Shown here in pieces: positions 14,067 to 21,019 of a stretch of DNA of 21,019 bases (the first letter of the stretch is position 1; every line of letters begins with the position of its first letter). The position numbers and the translations under genes are program-made. The notes beneath the pieces were generated by a model that was not told the DNA's origin, did no database searches, and was given only the letters and a program-made list of their open reading frames with translations. The DNA is from JBGZEX01 sp041846495 (GTDB lineage: Bacteria; Bacteroidota; Bacteroidia; Bacteroidales; Marinifilaceae). The stretch lies in NCBI GenBank assembly GCA_041846495.1, contig JBGZEX010000041.1, forward strand, positions 1 through 21,019, written 5' to 3'.

Positions 14067-16553
14067 TTAAACATTTTTATCTTCTTCATCTGCAGTTATA
14101 TTTTCTTTTGAATTCGCAATTTTAGAAACGGCGGCGATGGCATCGTCTTCTTTGAGATTGATAAGGCGAACTCCTTGAGTATTTCGTCCCATAATTCTAA
14201 GGGAGGCTATCTCCAAACGTATGGTAATGCCGTTGCGTGTAATAATCATCAAATCGTCGTCATCCACTACATCGCATAGAGAAATAAGCTTTCCTGTTTT
14301 CTCCGTGATATTTATGGTTTTAACACCTTTGCCTCCCCTATTCGTCAATCTATAGTCCATTATATCGGAGCGTTTTCCGTAACCGTTTTCGGAAACTACG
14401 AGTACGTCGGTTTCTTTGGAGTCGGCGCAAATCATACCGATTACTTCATCCTCATTCGAATCGAGGGCGATTCCTTTGACTCCGGCGGCGGTTCTTCCCA
14501 TCGGTCGAACGGTATTTTCATTAAAGCGAATGGCTTTACCCGATTTCACCGCCATCATGATATGACATTCTCCATTAGTGAGTTCCGCACTCAGCAATTG
14601 GTCTCCTTCTTTAATTGTGATTGCATTCACTCCATTCTGTCTCGGACGGGAATAGGCTTCCAATGTAGTCTTCTTGATAATACCCTTTTTCGTACACAGA
14701 ATGATATAATTCGAATTGATATAATCGCTATCCTTAAGGTCCAATATATTGATATAAGCCTTTACCTTATCGTTGGGCTCGATATTCAACAGATTTTGTA
14801 TGGCCCTTCCCTTGGATTGCTTGCCTCCTTCCGGTATTTCATATACCTTAAGCCAAAAGCATTTTCCCATTTCCGTAAAGAAAAGCATGGTATTGTGCAT
14901 AGTGGCATGTATCATATGTTCCAAGAAATCCTCATCCCGGGTAGCGGAACCTTTGGAACCTACGCCTCCCCTGTTCTGGACTTTATATTCATTCAACGGA
15001 GTACGCTTGATATAACCCATATGCGATATGGTTATAATCATGTCGTCATCCGCATAAAAATCTTCGGGATCGAATTCTTCCGACGTATATACGATATCGG
15101 TACGGCGTTCGTCTCCGTAATTTTCCTTTATTTTAATAAGCTCGTCCTTGATGATTTCCATCCGCAACTCTTTCCGTGCCAATATTTCGTTTAAATCGGA
15201 TATGAGTTTTTGCAAATCGGTATATTCCGCCCTGAGTTTATCCTGCTCCAAACCGGTAAGCTGACGTAGACGCATATCGACTATGGCACCTGCTTGTACG
15301 ACGGTAAGAGAAAATTTCTCCATCAATGTGTTTTTAGCCTCGTCGGGGGTCTTCGATGCTCTGATGATGCGAATGACTTCATCTATATGATCGCTTGCAA
15401 TAATCAATCCTTCCAATATATGCGCCCTTTTTTCCGCCTGCTTCAATTCGAATTCCGTCCTTCTGGTGACCACCTCATGACGATGTTTTACAAAATAATG
15501 AATAAGCTCCTTAAGATTCAGGAGTTTGGGACGTCCGTTTACCAAAGCTACATTATTTACGCCGAAGGAAGACTGGAGAGCGGTATGCTTTAATAAAGTA
15601 TTGAGTACCACATTGGAAATGGCATCCTTTTTCACATCGATAACGATTCGCATTCCGTCTCTGTCGGATTCGTCGTTTATATTGGAAATCCCGTCTATTT
15701 TTTTCTCGTTGATAAGGTCGGCAATCTTCATAATGAGGTCTGCCTTATTTACCTGATACGGAATTTCATGAACGATGATTTTTTCCCTTCCGTTGGGAGC
15801 GACCTCCACAGAGGTTTTAGCTCTTATCAAGATACGTCCCCTACCCGTCCTATAGGCTTCTTTTACTCCCCCGTATCCGTAAATCGTACCTCCGGTCGGG
15901 AAATCCGGAGCTTTTATAATTCGAATCAAATCGTCGATTTCTATATCCGAATTATCGATATAGGCACAAATGGCCGATATGGTGTCTTTTATATTATGGG
16001 GCGGCATATTGGTTGCCATTCCGACGGCAATACCGGAAGCTCCGTTTACCAATAAATAAGGTATCCTTGTAGGCAATACGCTGGGTTCTTTGAGGGATTC
16101 GTCGAAGTTAAGCACCATGTCTACCGTGTCTTTATCCAAATCCATCAGCATCTCTTCCGTAATTTTCACCATACGGGCTTCGGTATAACGCATTGCTGCC
16201 GGACTGTCTCCGTCGATAGAGCCGAAATTCCCCTGTCCGTCCACAAGCGGATAACGAAGAGACCAATCCTGTGCCATACGCACCATAGCCATGTATACGG
16301 AACTGTCTCCGTGAGGATGGTACTTACCTAATACTTCTCCCACAATTCTGGCTGACTTTTTATAGGGCTTTCCGGAAGACAATCCCAATTCATTCATCCC
16401 GTATAAAACTCGGCGGTGTACCGGTTTCAGACCGTCTCTGACATCGGGTAAAGCTCTTGACACAATTACTGACATAGAATAATCGATATAGGAAGATTTC
16501 ATTTCTTCTTCTATATTGATTTTAATAATCTTCTCTCCGTTATTATTTTCCAT
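14067..16553 (-). CDS. gyrA: DNA gyrase subunit A
   Basis: Breaks and rejoins DNA in gyrase, which introduces negative supercoils. The 828 residues include the catalytic Tyr123 in AAMRYTEAR, the DNA-gate region VHRRVLYGM, and the quinolone pocket HPHGDSSVYM (79-88), where Ser84 matches E. coli Ser83 and Met88 matches Asp87. The C-terminal beta-pinwheel (from about residue 510) has blade motifs GYIKRTPLNEY and NRGGKG; the latter is the GyrA box, here TNRGGKG instead of QRRGGKG. The acidic tail is DEEDKNV. The GyrA box supports gyrase rather than topoisomerase IV. Confidence 0.96.
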   Translation of the reverse strand: MENNNGEKIIKINIEEEMKSSYIDYSMSVIVSRALPDVRDGLKPVHRRVLYGMNELGLSSGKPYKKSARIVGEVLGKYHPHGDSSVYMAMVRMAQDWSLRYPLVDGQGNFGSIDGDSPAAMRYTEARMVKITEEMLMDLDKDTVDMVLNFDESLKEPSVLPTRIPYLLVNGASGIAVGMATNMPPHNIKDTISAICAYIDNSDIEIDDLIRIIKAPDFPTGGTIYGYGGVKEAYRTGRGRILIRAKTSVEVAPNGREKIIVHEIPYQVNKADLIMKIADLINEKKIDGISNINDESDRDGMRIVIDVKKDAISNVVLNTLLKHTALQSSFGVNNVALVNGRPKLLNLKELIHYFVKHRHEVVTRRTEFELKQAEKRAHILEGLIIASDHIDEVIRIIRASKTPDEAKNTLMEKFSLTVVQAGAIVDMRLRQLTGLEQDKLRAEYTDLQKLISDLNEILARKELRMEIIKDELIKIKENYGDERRTDIVYTSEEFDPEDFYADDDMIITISHMGYIKRTPLNEYKVQNRGGVGSKGSATRDEDFLEHMIHATMHNTMLFFTEMGKCFWLKVYEIPEGGKQSKGRAIQNLLNIEPNDKVKAYINILDLKDSDYINSNYIILCTKKGIIKKTTLEAYSRPRQNGVNAITIKEGDQLLSAELTNGECHIMMAVKSGKAIRFNENTVRPMGRTAAGVKGIALDSNEDEVIGMICADSKETDVLVVSENGYGKRSDIMDYRLTNRGGKGVKTINITEKTGKLISLCDVVDDDDLMIITRNGITIRLEIASLRIMGRNTQGVRLINLKEDDAIAAVSKIANSKENITADEEDKNV

Positions 16554-16610
16554 CTAACTTTTATTCTTAATTATATCGTTTTAATAGGATATTTTGTCAT
16601 AAATACCTTA

Positions 16611-16618
16611 CAAATATA
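16611..16618 (-). promoter_or_regulatory. gyrA promoter (-7 box)
   Basis: TATATTTG on the minus strand fits TAnnTTTG. It would start a leader of about 50 nt before the gyrA ATG at 16553. No clear TTG is present 19-21 bp upstream. Confidence 0.5.
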
Positions 16619-16652
16619 GGTAAAATCGTTAATTATACGATTATATTTCAGT

Positions 16653-17414
16653 TTAAATTTCTACTTCCATTCCATCGTAAGCCAAACGAATATTTTCGGG
16701 AAGCTCCTTGCTTACAACGGAATGCAATCCCATTTGATGGCCGATATGCGTAATATAGGCTCGTTTGACCTTAAGAACTTCAGCAATAGCAATCGCCTCG
16801 TCCAAGGTAAAATGAGATAAATGTTTTTCTTTTCTAAGGGCATTGATTACCAAATAATCGATATTGCGCAGCAAATTCAAAGAGGCTTCGGATATATAAT
16901 TGGCATCCGTAATATAGGCGAAATTTCCTATACGGAATCCTAATACCTCCAATTTATAATGTATTACCGGAATGGGAGTGATTTCGATTTCATCTATTCG
17001 GAAAGGCTGTCCGCCTATTTCATGCAGATTCATTTCCGGAACTCCGGGATAACGAATTTCCGAAAAAGCATATGAAAAATCCTTATGTATCGTTTTTATC
17101 GTCTGTGCATTGGCATATATATCGACAGGTCCTTCTTTTACATAGTTGAACGCCCTGATGTCGTCCAATCCTCCGATATGGTCCTTATGTTGATGGGTCA
17201 GCAAAATAGCCCGAATATCGTCGATATTCTCTCGCAGCATCTGATATCGAAAATCGGGTCCGGCATCGATCAATATCCGCTTTTTATCGATTTCGATAAG
17301 CGCAGAACATCTTAAACGCCGGTCACAAGGATCGGTCGATCGACATACGGGACACCGGCAGGCAATTACCGGAACTCCCTGCGACGTGCCGCTTCCTAAT
17401 ATCTTCAATCTCAT
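16653..17414 (-). CDS. metallo-beta-lactamase-fold hydrolase (PhnP-like)
   Basis: A 253-residue member of the MBL superfamily resembling the PhnP phosphodiesterase group. The N-terminus GSGTSQGVPVIACRCPVC has the Cys cluster (Cys19, Cys21, Cys24) that binds a structural zinc in PhnP-like proteins, followed by DRRLRCSALI. The metal site is THQHKDHIGG, with His74, His76, Asp78 and His79; later ligands are probably in YITDA and THIGHQ. The substrate is unknown; a cyclic phosphodiester is a reasonable guess from PhnP. No phosphonate genes lie nearby. It stands alone, with its own -7 box and gyrA downstream in the same direction as transcription of its strand's other units. Confidence 0.85.
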   Translation of the reverse strand: MRLKILGSGTSQGVPVIACRCPVCRSTDPCDRRLRCSALIEIDKKRILIDAGPDFRYQMLRENIDDIRAILLTHQHKDHIGGLDDIRAFNYVKEGPVDIYANAQTIKTIHKDFSYAFSEIRYPGVPEMNLHEIGGQPFRIDEIEITPIPVIHYKLEVLGFRIGNFAYITDANYISEASLNLLRNIDYLVINALRKEKHLSHFTLDEAIAIAEVLKVKRAYITHIGHQMGLHSVVSKELPENIRLAYDGMEVEI

Positions 17415-17435
17415 TTTAAAAATTTTTCATCTTTA

Positions 17436-17443
17436 CAAATTTA
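17436..17443 (-). promoter_or_regulatory. MBL gene promoter (-7 box)
   Basis: TAAATTTG on the minus strand fits TAnnTTTG, 21 bp before the ATG at 17414. No TTG lies at the expected -33 position. Confidence 0.45.
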
Positions 17444-17497
17444 CACGATAATTTTAAATTCTCTCCTTCTCCGTATAAAATATCCGGACAATAGCTG

Positions 17498-17523
17498 CTT
17501 ATTTCTTGTTAACAGGAAATAAG
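17498..17523. repeat. 26-bp near-perfect dyad
   Basis: CTTATTTC (17498-17505) and GAAATAAG (17516-17523) flank the palindrome TGTTAACA (17507-17514). Only the pair 506/515 (T/G) breaks the symmetry. The pattern suits a dimeric DNA-binding protein or a cruciform more than a terminator, because no U-tract follows on either strand. Confidence 0.5.
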
Positions 17524-17685
17524 TGCGAACATTTCCGTTTTTTTCGGATTTTGTTTTATCGAAATTATGAATATATGAAAATTCTGATTATTGGGAGACA
17601 TCAATTGCTTTATCGTTATATATCATCATCGGTGCAATTAATAATGAAACGGATGATTCTCTCAAGTATTATTCGGACGCTATAT

Positions 17686-17772
17686 CCCCGGAGCCCTGAG
17701 GGAGGATTGCCGGGAAACGGAACACCTTCCCTGCCGGCACGGCTTGTCGTAGGGGAGGTATTTCAATCCGGG
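17686..17772. ncRNA. candidate structured RNA (GC-rich island), strand undecided
   Basis: This roughly 87-bp block is much richer in G+C than its surroundings and folds consistently. Helices: CCCGGA (17687-17692) with TCCGGG (17767-17772); CCCTG (17694-17698) with TAGGG (17750-17754); GGGAGG (17700-17705) with CCTTCCC (17725-17731), enclosing a small CCG/CGG hairpin at 17710-17720; and GCCG/CGGC (17733-17743). Together they form a closed three-way junction with a 12-base single-stranded stretch (17755-17766). A -7-like TATTTTTG (17794-17787, minus) could start a minus-strand RNA; the + strand has only a weak TATTATTC. It matches no RNA family I can name with confidence. A leader of the RsmI-like gene is less likely because that gene has its own -7 box downstream. 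Confidence 0.35.
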
Positions 17773-17828
17773 TCTCACCATATTTTCAAAAATATCGCCG
17801 CATATTTTCAGCAGTCGCTCATTCAGCC

Positions 17829-17836
17829 TATATTTG
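17829..17836 (+). promoter_or_regulatory. promoter of the RsmI-like gene (-7 box)
   Basis: TATATTTG matches TAnnTTTG and lies 18 bp before the ATG at 17855, leaving a leader of only about 12 nt. The -33 region is T-rich without a clean TTG. Confidence 0.5.
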
Positions 17837-17854
17837 CATAAAAAATCATTCGGA

Positions 17855-18559
17855 ATGAGTGCACTATATCTTTTACCCAACACCTTGGGCGATTCCCGGA
17901 CGGAATATACCATTCCTTCGGAAGTGAAAAATATCATATGCGGACTGAAAATATTCGCTACGGAAAATCCGGCGGATACTAAACGCTTTCTTAAAATTTT
18001 GAATGAAAACATTTCCCTCGATTCGATTCGTTTTATTACTTTGGATAAAAACAGCAGTTGCGAAACCTTAAGAGAATTATCCGTTTTAATCGAAAAAAAC
18101 GACATAGGCGTCATATCCGAGGCCGGATGTCCGGGAATTGCCGATCCTGGTGCGGAATTGGTCGAAATTGCACACAAAAAAGGCGTAAAAGTAGTCCCGT
18201 TGGTAGGCCCTTCATCCATATTGCTGGCCCTTATCGCTTCGGGACTCAACGGACAAAACTTCGCCTTTCACGGATATCTTCCGGTAAAAGGACATGAGCG
18301 TACAAAAAAGTTAAAACAATTGGAGCGCTCTTCGGCGATGGAGCATAAAACTCAAATATTCATAGAAACGCCTTACCGAAATGTAAAACTTTACGACGCT
18401 TTACTAAATACGTTGCATAACGATACGAGGTTATGCATAGCCGCTGCTCTCACATGTCCGGACGAATATATACGAACGCATACCGTGGCCGAATGGAGGG
18501 AAACGCCATGTCCGGATATTCATAAAAAACCGGCAATTTTCCTCTTTATTGCCGGTTGA
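17855..18559 (+). CDS. SAM-dependent methyltransferase, RsmI-like (tetrapyrrole methylase fold)
   Basis: A 234-residue relative of RsmI, which 2'-O-methylates C1402 of 16S rRNA using S-adenosylmethionine. The family core is clear: VISEAGCPGIADPGAELV (87-104), VVPLVGPSSILLALIASGL (113-131), FHGYLP (138-143), and FIETPYRN further on. It is shorter than E. coli RsmI (286 residues), and the N-terminus LYLLPNTLGD differs from the usual LYVVATPIGNL, so it may be a separate subfamily with another target. I chose the ATG at 17855 because the fold begins with SALYLLP; the frame from 17834 would start inside the -7 box. Its last codons form a stem-loop. Confidence 0.85.
   Translation: MSALYLLPNTLGDSRTEYTIPSEVKNIICGLKIFATENPADTKRFLKILNENISLDSIRFITLDKNSSCETLRELSVLIEKNDIGVISEAGCPGIADPGAELVEIAHKKGVKVVPLVGPSSILLALIASGLNGQNFAFHGYLPVKGHERTKKLKQLERSSAMEHKTQIFIETPYRNVKLYDALLNTLHNDTRLCIAAALTCPDEYIRTHTVAEWRETPCPDIHKKPAIFLFIAG
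18528..18557 (+). terminator. stem-loop embedded in the 3' end of the RsmI-like gene
   Basis: 18528-18537 (AACCGGCAAT) and 18548-18557 (ATTGCCGGTT) are perfectly complementary around a ten-base pyrimidine loop. The stem encodes the last residues and reaches the first base of the TGA stop. A U-tract is lacking, so it may be an end-protecting or weak terminating structure. The remaining 112 bp to the S41 gene hold nothing else I can identify. Confidence 0.5.
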
Positions 18560-18671
18560 TTGCAAGTGCGGAAGTTTTGCATCGAATGTTGAAATCGTCT
18601 CAGAATACAAATTTTAAGGCCCGTCTACTATCATAAGGGTCGAAACTGCGAGGCTTAAAGAAAGCGTCCGT

Positions 18672-20357
18672 TCAAAGCAGTTTGTCGTATTCTCCGGATT
18701 GAAGGAGTCGCACTGCGGTTTTAAAGATTTCGGAATCCTCATTCATAATGCGGAACATCAATTCCGTTCCCCATAAATCGCTTCCGAGCATCGCTTTTAT
18801 GTCCCGTCTCAACTTATCTTTTATGGGATTTACGTATAATTCCATGGATTTATTTATCTCCTCTTCCGTCGGAGGATTTTTTTTCGTATCGACAGCTTCT
18901 TCCATCGATTTGATGTCCCGGATTTTGTCCCGCAATTTAACGGCACGGTAAATGGATACGGGATCCACTTTATTTTTTTTACCTATTTCCATAAGTTCGT
19001 CTAACATGGCATCCGTTACGGTAAAATTCTTCAAAAAACTTTGGGAATCGGGATGGTCGTTTTTTATCTTATCCCGGTTTTTATCCAAATATTCCGATAA
19101 AAACTCCCGTATACTCCCGCTTGCGATAAGATTATTCGCATAAAAATAATTGAGCGTAGTGTCGATGGGAACAAATACGTCCGGACTTATTCCTCCTCCT
19201 CCGTAAACAGGTCTTCCCTTTATTTTCGTATAATATTTCAAACTGTCGTTTACTCTGATTTTACCCTGGTCCGTCATTTCACCCGATTTGTAGCGTTCCC
19301 ATACTTCCAATTCATAATCCTTGTCTTTATAAGGTTTTTGAATACATCTTCCGGATGGAGTATAATAAAAAGCCGTAGTCAATCGCATCATCGAACCGTC
19401 GGGGAAAGGGAACTGCTGTTGTACGAGCCCTTTCCCGAAAGAACGCCGGCCGACAATAAGTCCTCTATCCCAATCCTGAACGGCTCCGGCCACTATTTCG
19501 CTCGAAGAAGCCGAATTCTCGTCCATTAGCACCACCGTCCTTCCCTTTTTGAATAAGCCGGAATGAGTGGAATATTGATTTTTACGGCCTTCGACTCCGT
19601 CGGTATAGACGATCAATTTACCTCTATCCAAAAGATGGTCGGCCACACCTATGGCCGCTCCTAAAAAACCGCCTCCGTTTCGTCCCAAATCCAATATCAA
19701 ATCGGTCATACCCTCGGCATTCAATTTGCGCAGTGCATTTTCCAATTCCTCCAAGGTATTGGCGGAAAAACGGGAAATATTTATATAACCGATCTTATCG
19801 TCTACCATATAAGCCGCCTCTACACTATGGATGGGGATTTTATCCCGGACGATTTTAAAATGCATATGTCTTTCTTTCCGCAACACTTCGAGCTCTGCAA
19901 TGCTGCCTTTCGGACCTCTTAAATATTCCTGTACCTGGGCATTCGTCAAGCCGACACCGGCAATATTCTTGCCTCCCACTCCGATAATCCGGTCGCCCGG
20001 CAGAAGACCGGATTTTTCGGAAGGCCCTCCGAGAATGACCTGAACCACATTCAACGTATCCTTTATAATCGTAAATTGTATACCTATGCCGAAAAAACCT
20101 CCACTTAAAGGCTCGTTCATCTGCGCCACTTCTTTTTCGGGAATGTATACCGAATGAGGATCCAGTTCGCTTAAGATTTTAACCATGGCTGTTTCGGTTA
20201 ATTTTTCGAGATTGACCGTATCCACATAAAACCGGTTTATATAGGCCATAAAATATTGGTACTTCATCGACTGATTTACGACCTCTTTCTCATTTCTCTG
20301 TCCCAATACACAGTTATAAAAAAGCCCGAAGAAAACTAAAACAATCAATTTTTTCAT
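18672..20357 (-). CDS. S41 family C-terminal processing peptidase with PDZ domain
   Basis: An exported serine protease (CtpA/Prc type) that trims or degrades envelope proteins from their C-termini. In 561 residues: signal peptide (1-19), N-terminal helical region, PDZ domain (about 84-170, with GGFFGIGIQF and SGLLPGDRIIGVGG), and the S41 core. The Ser-Lys dyad is Ser284 in NSASSSE and Lys309 in FGKGLVQQ, spaced 25 apart as in Prc. YGGGGISPDV and a long charged C-terminal helical region follow. Its ATG overlaps the stop of the upstream phosphoesterase (ATGA), so the two are translationally coupled. No strong terminator is seen downstream. Confidence 0.94.
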   Translation of the reverse strand: MKKLIVLVFFGLFYNCVLGQRNEKEVVNQSMKYQYFMAYINRFYVDTVNLEKLTETAMVKILSELDPHSVYIPEKEVAQMNEPLSGGFFGIGIQFTIIKDTLNVVQVILGGPSEKSGLLPGDRIIGVGGKNIAGVGLTNAQVQEYLRGPKGSIAELEVLRKERHMHFKIVRDKIPIHSVEAAYMVDDKIGYINISRFSANTLEELENALRKLNAEGMTDLILDLGRNGGGFLGAAIGVADHLLDRGKLIVYTDGVEGRKNQYSTHSGLFKKGRTVVLMDENSASSSEIVAGAVQDWDRGLIVGRRSFGKGLVQQQFPFPDGSMMRLTTAFYYTPSGRCIQKPYKDKDYELEVWERYKSGEMTDQGKIRVNDSLKYYTKIKGRPVYGGGGISPDVFVPIDTTLNYFYANNLIASGSIREFLSEYLDKNRDKIKNDHPDSQSFLKNFTVTDAMLDELMEIGKKNKVDPVSIYRAVKLRDKIRDIKSMEEAVDTKKNPPTEEEINKSMELYVNPIKDKLRRDIKAMLGSDLWGTELMFRIMNEDSEIFKTAVRLLQSGEYDKLL

Positions 20358-20866
20358 GATTCAATCCCGTATTTACGTTCCAGTTCTATAATTTCCAAAT
20401 TCTTAATTTCTTTTCCTTCTATTATAAACCGCATAGCGGTTCTTACTCTGTGGAATCCCTGATTTCCTGCCGCTCCCGGATTAATATGCAAACACTGCAG
20501 TTTGGCATCGTACATCACTTTGGCTATATGCGAATGTCCGCACAGGAATAATCCCGGTTTTTCTTTATAAAGTACGGGCAATATCTTTGGCTCGTAATGT
20601 CCGGGATAACCGCCTATATGCGTAAGCACGACTTTAAGTTTTTCACATTCGAAAATCCGTATTCCGGGATATGTCCTCTTTATTAAATAGTCGTCTATAT
20701 TGCCGTATACCCCCCGAAAGATTTCAAAACGTTCTTCCAATCGATCGGCCACCTCTATGCTTCCGAAATCCCCGCAATGCCAAACTTCCCTGCAATCCTT
20801 GAAAAAATCCAGAATCTTGTCGTCCAAACTTCCGTGCGTATCCGATAAAACGCCTATTTTTGTCAT
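20354..20866 (-). CDS. YfcE/MJ0936-family metallophosphoesterase
   Basis: A 170-residue calcineurin-fold phosphoesterase using two metal ions. The metal-binding motifs appear in order: D-x-H in LSDTHG (Asp9, His11), GD in HCGDFG (Asp33), GNID (Asn56, Asp58), a later THIGG and GHSH. The length is typical of YfcE-like phosphodiesterases. The natural substrate is uncertain; simple phosphodiesters are hydrolysed in vitro by family members. The gene starts the coupled pair with the S41 peptidase, and its ATG is 7 bp after the stop of a possible upstream gene. Confidence 0.9.
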   Translation of the reverse strand: MTKIGVLSDTHGSLDDKILDFFKDCREVWHCGDFGSIEVADRLEERFEIFRGVYGNIDDYLIKRTYPGIRIFECEKLKVVLTHIGGYPGHYEPKILPVLYKEKPGLFLCGHSHIAKVMYDAKLQCLHINPGAAGNQGFHRVRTAMRFIIEGKEIKNLEIIELERKYGIES

Positions 20867-20873
20867 TTGTTCA

Positions 20874-21019
20874 TTAATCTCTATCGACTGTGACTTTACA
20901 AAAGTACGTTATATTTTCGAATTTATCCCCATTCCCCCATTTAATATATTCGGAAAACGGGAGCGATTTTGCGAAATCGTCTCCGGTATTCGATCCCGGT
21001 TTATTAAAAGCGGAAAATA
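20874..21019 (-). CDS. possible 3' end of an unidentified gene (5' end outside window)
   Basis: On the minus strand one frame stays open from the window edge to TAA at 20876-20874, 47 codons. Residues such as NTGDDFAKSLPFSEYIKWG and ENITYFCKVTVDRD have a plausible protein-like mix, and the stop 7 bp before the YfcE-like gene fits an operon. A second frame is also open for about 35 codons, and a -7-like TACTTTTG (20906-20899) lies inside, so a promoter region with a chance open frame is the alternative. No family recognised. Confidence 0.35.
   Translation of the reverse strand, partial: FSAFNKPGSNTGDDFAKSLPFSEYIKWGNGDKFENITYFCKVTVDRD
20899..20906 (-). promoter_or_regulatory. possible promoter of the phosphoesterase-S41 pair (-7 box)
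   Basis: TACTTTTG on the minus strand matches TAnnTTTG, 33 bp before the ATG at 20866. The -33 region has no TTG. It lies within the possible upstream coding frame, and the two readings weaken each other. Confidence 0.35.

Larger units (their letters stand above)
17415..17854. other. 440-bp gene-free region between the MBL and RsmI-like genes
   Basis: Contains the MBL gene -7 box (17436-17443), a 26-bp dyad (17498-17523), a short CCG-T7-CGG hairpin (17535-17547), an AT-rich stretch, the GC-rich foldable island (17686-17772) and the RsmI-like gene -7 box (17829-17836). Short ORFs in it, including one from about 17575, have no recognisable features and I regard them as non-coding. Confidence 0.6.

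Noticed and set aside
14562..15194. 210-codon + strand ORF opposite gyrA
   Set aside because: Antisense shadow of conserved GyrA sequence; no family features.
17752..17767. Minus-strand ATTGAAATACCTCCCC resembles a conserved 23S rRNA segment
   Set aside because: The match is about 15 bases only, with no rRNA-like sequence on either side; treated as chance.
17750..17780. TTCAATCC followed by ...CACCA suggests a tRNA T-loop and CCA end
   Set aside because: The flanking bases do not form a T-stem or acceptor stem, and no D or anticodon arm can be placed.
17575..17841. Small + strand ORF beginning MKILIIG, like the start of a nucleotide-binding protein
   Set aside because: Similarity ends after seven residues, and the frame then crosses the GC-rich island and the next promoter.
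17680..18249. 189-codon minus-strand ORF opposite the RsmI-like gene
   Set aside because: It is antisense to clear methyltransferase motifs, and its sequence has no recognisable domain; its tail only runs through the GC-rich island.
1..21019. CRISPR arrays, transposases, integrases, toxin-antitoxin or phage genes
   Set aside because: No regularly spaced repeats and no such protein motifs were found in the reading frames examined on either strand.

Overview
The window looks like a piece of a Bacteroidota chromosome, probably order Bacteroidales. Three things point there. Many genes are preceded by the -7 box TAnnTTTG typical of that phylum, sometimes with a TTG-type -33 box about 20 bp upstream. 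One gene encodes a DUF3078 protein, a family largely restricted to Bacteroidota. The UvrA variant lacks the first zinc Cys pair in the way I remember from this phylum. Base composition is moderately AT-rich. I cannot name a genus.

Layout from left to right. (1) 1-726: a possible gene 3' end on the + strand, then a decayed minus-strand gene resembling the N-terminus of an AcoR-type sigma-54-dependent regulator, which still has a good promoter and a distal hairpin. (2) 727-1614: dapA on the + strand, facing a minus-strand unit uvrA > pyrK > pyrD > btuR (6419 down to 1504). Every junction in that unit overlaps, and its last gene, the cobalamin adenosyltransferase, has lost its C-terminal third against the dapA 3' end. 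(3) 6554-7120: an exported glutathione peroxidase, divergent from uvrA. (4) 7164-8083: the remains of an alpha/beta-hydrolase gene with a one-base frameshift, an internal deletion and no 5' end; it runs into a perfect 16-bp inverted repeat. (5) 8147-9228: the rpsF-rpsR-rplI ribosomal protein operon with a textbook promoter. (6) 9296-12697: the operon SDR > DUF3078 > mltG. (7) 12879-16553: gyrA followed by an exported TPR protein, closed by a strong terminator. (8) 16653-17414: a metallo-beta-lactamase-fold hydrolase. (9) 17415-17854: a 440-bp gene-free stretch with a 26-bp dyad and a GC-rich, foldable island. (10) 17855-18559: an RsmI-like methyltransferase. (11) 18672-20866: a YfcE-like phosphoesterase overlapping an S41 C-terminal processing peptidase, preceded by a possible partial gene that runs off the right edge.

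Most of the content is housekeeping: lysine/diaminopimelate and pyrimidine synthesis, excision repair, DNA supercoiling, translation and peptidoglycan synthesis. No phage, CRISPR, integrase, transposase or complete mobile element is visible, and I found no clearly new multi-gene system. The unusual signals are three separately decaying genes within 8 kb, which suggests ongoing gene loss; a nearly identical 21-bp promoter/operator-like element at uvrA and at the SDR operon; and the structured GC-rich island upstream of the RsmI-like gene.
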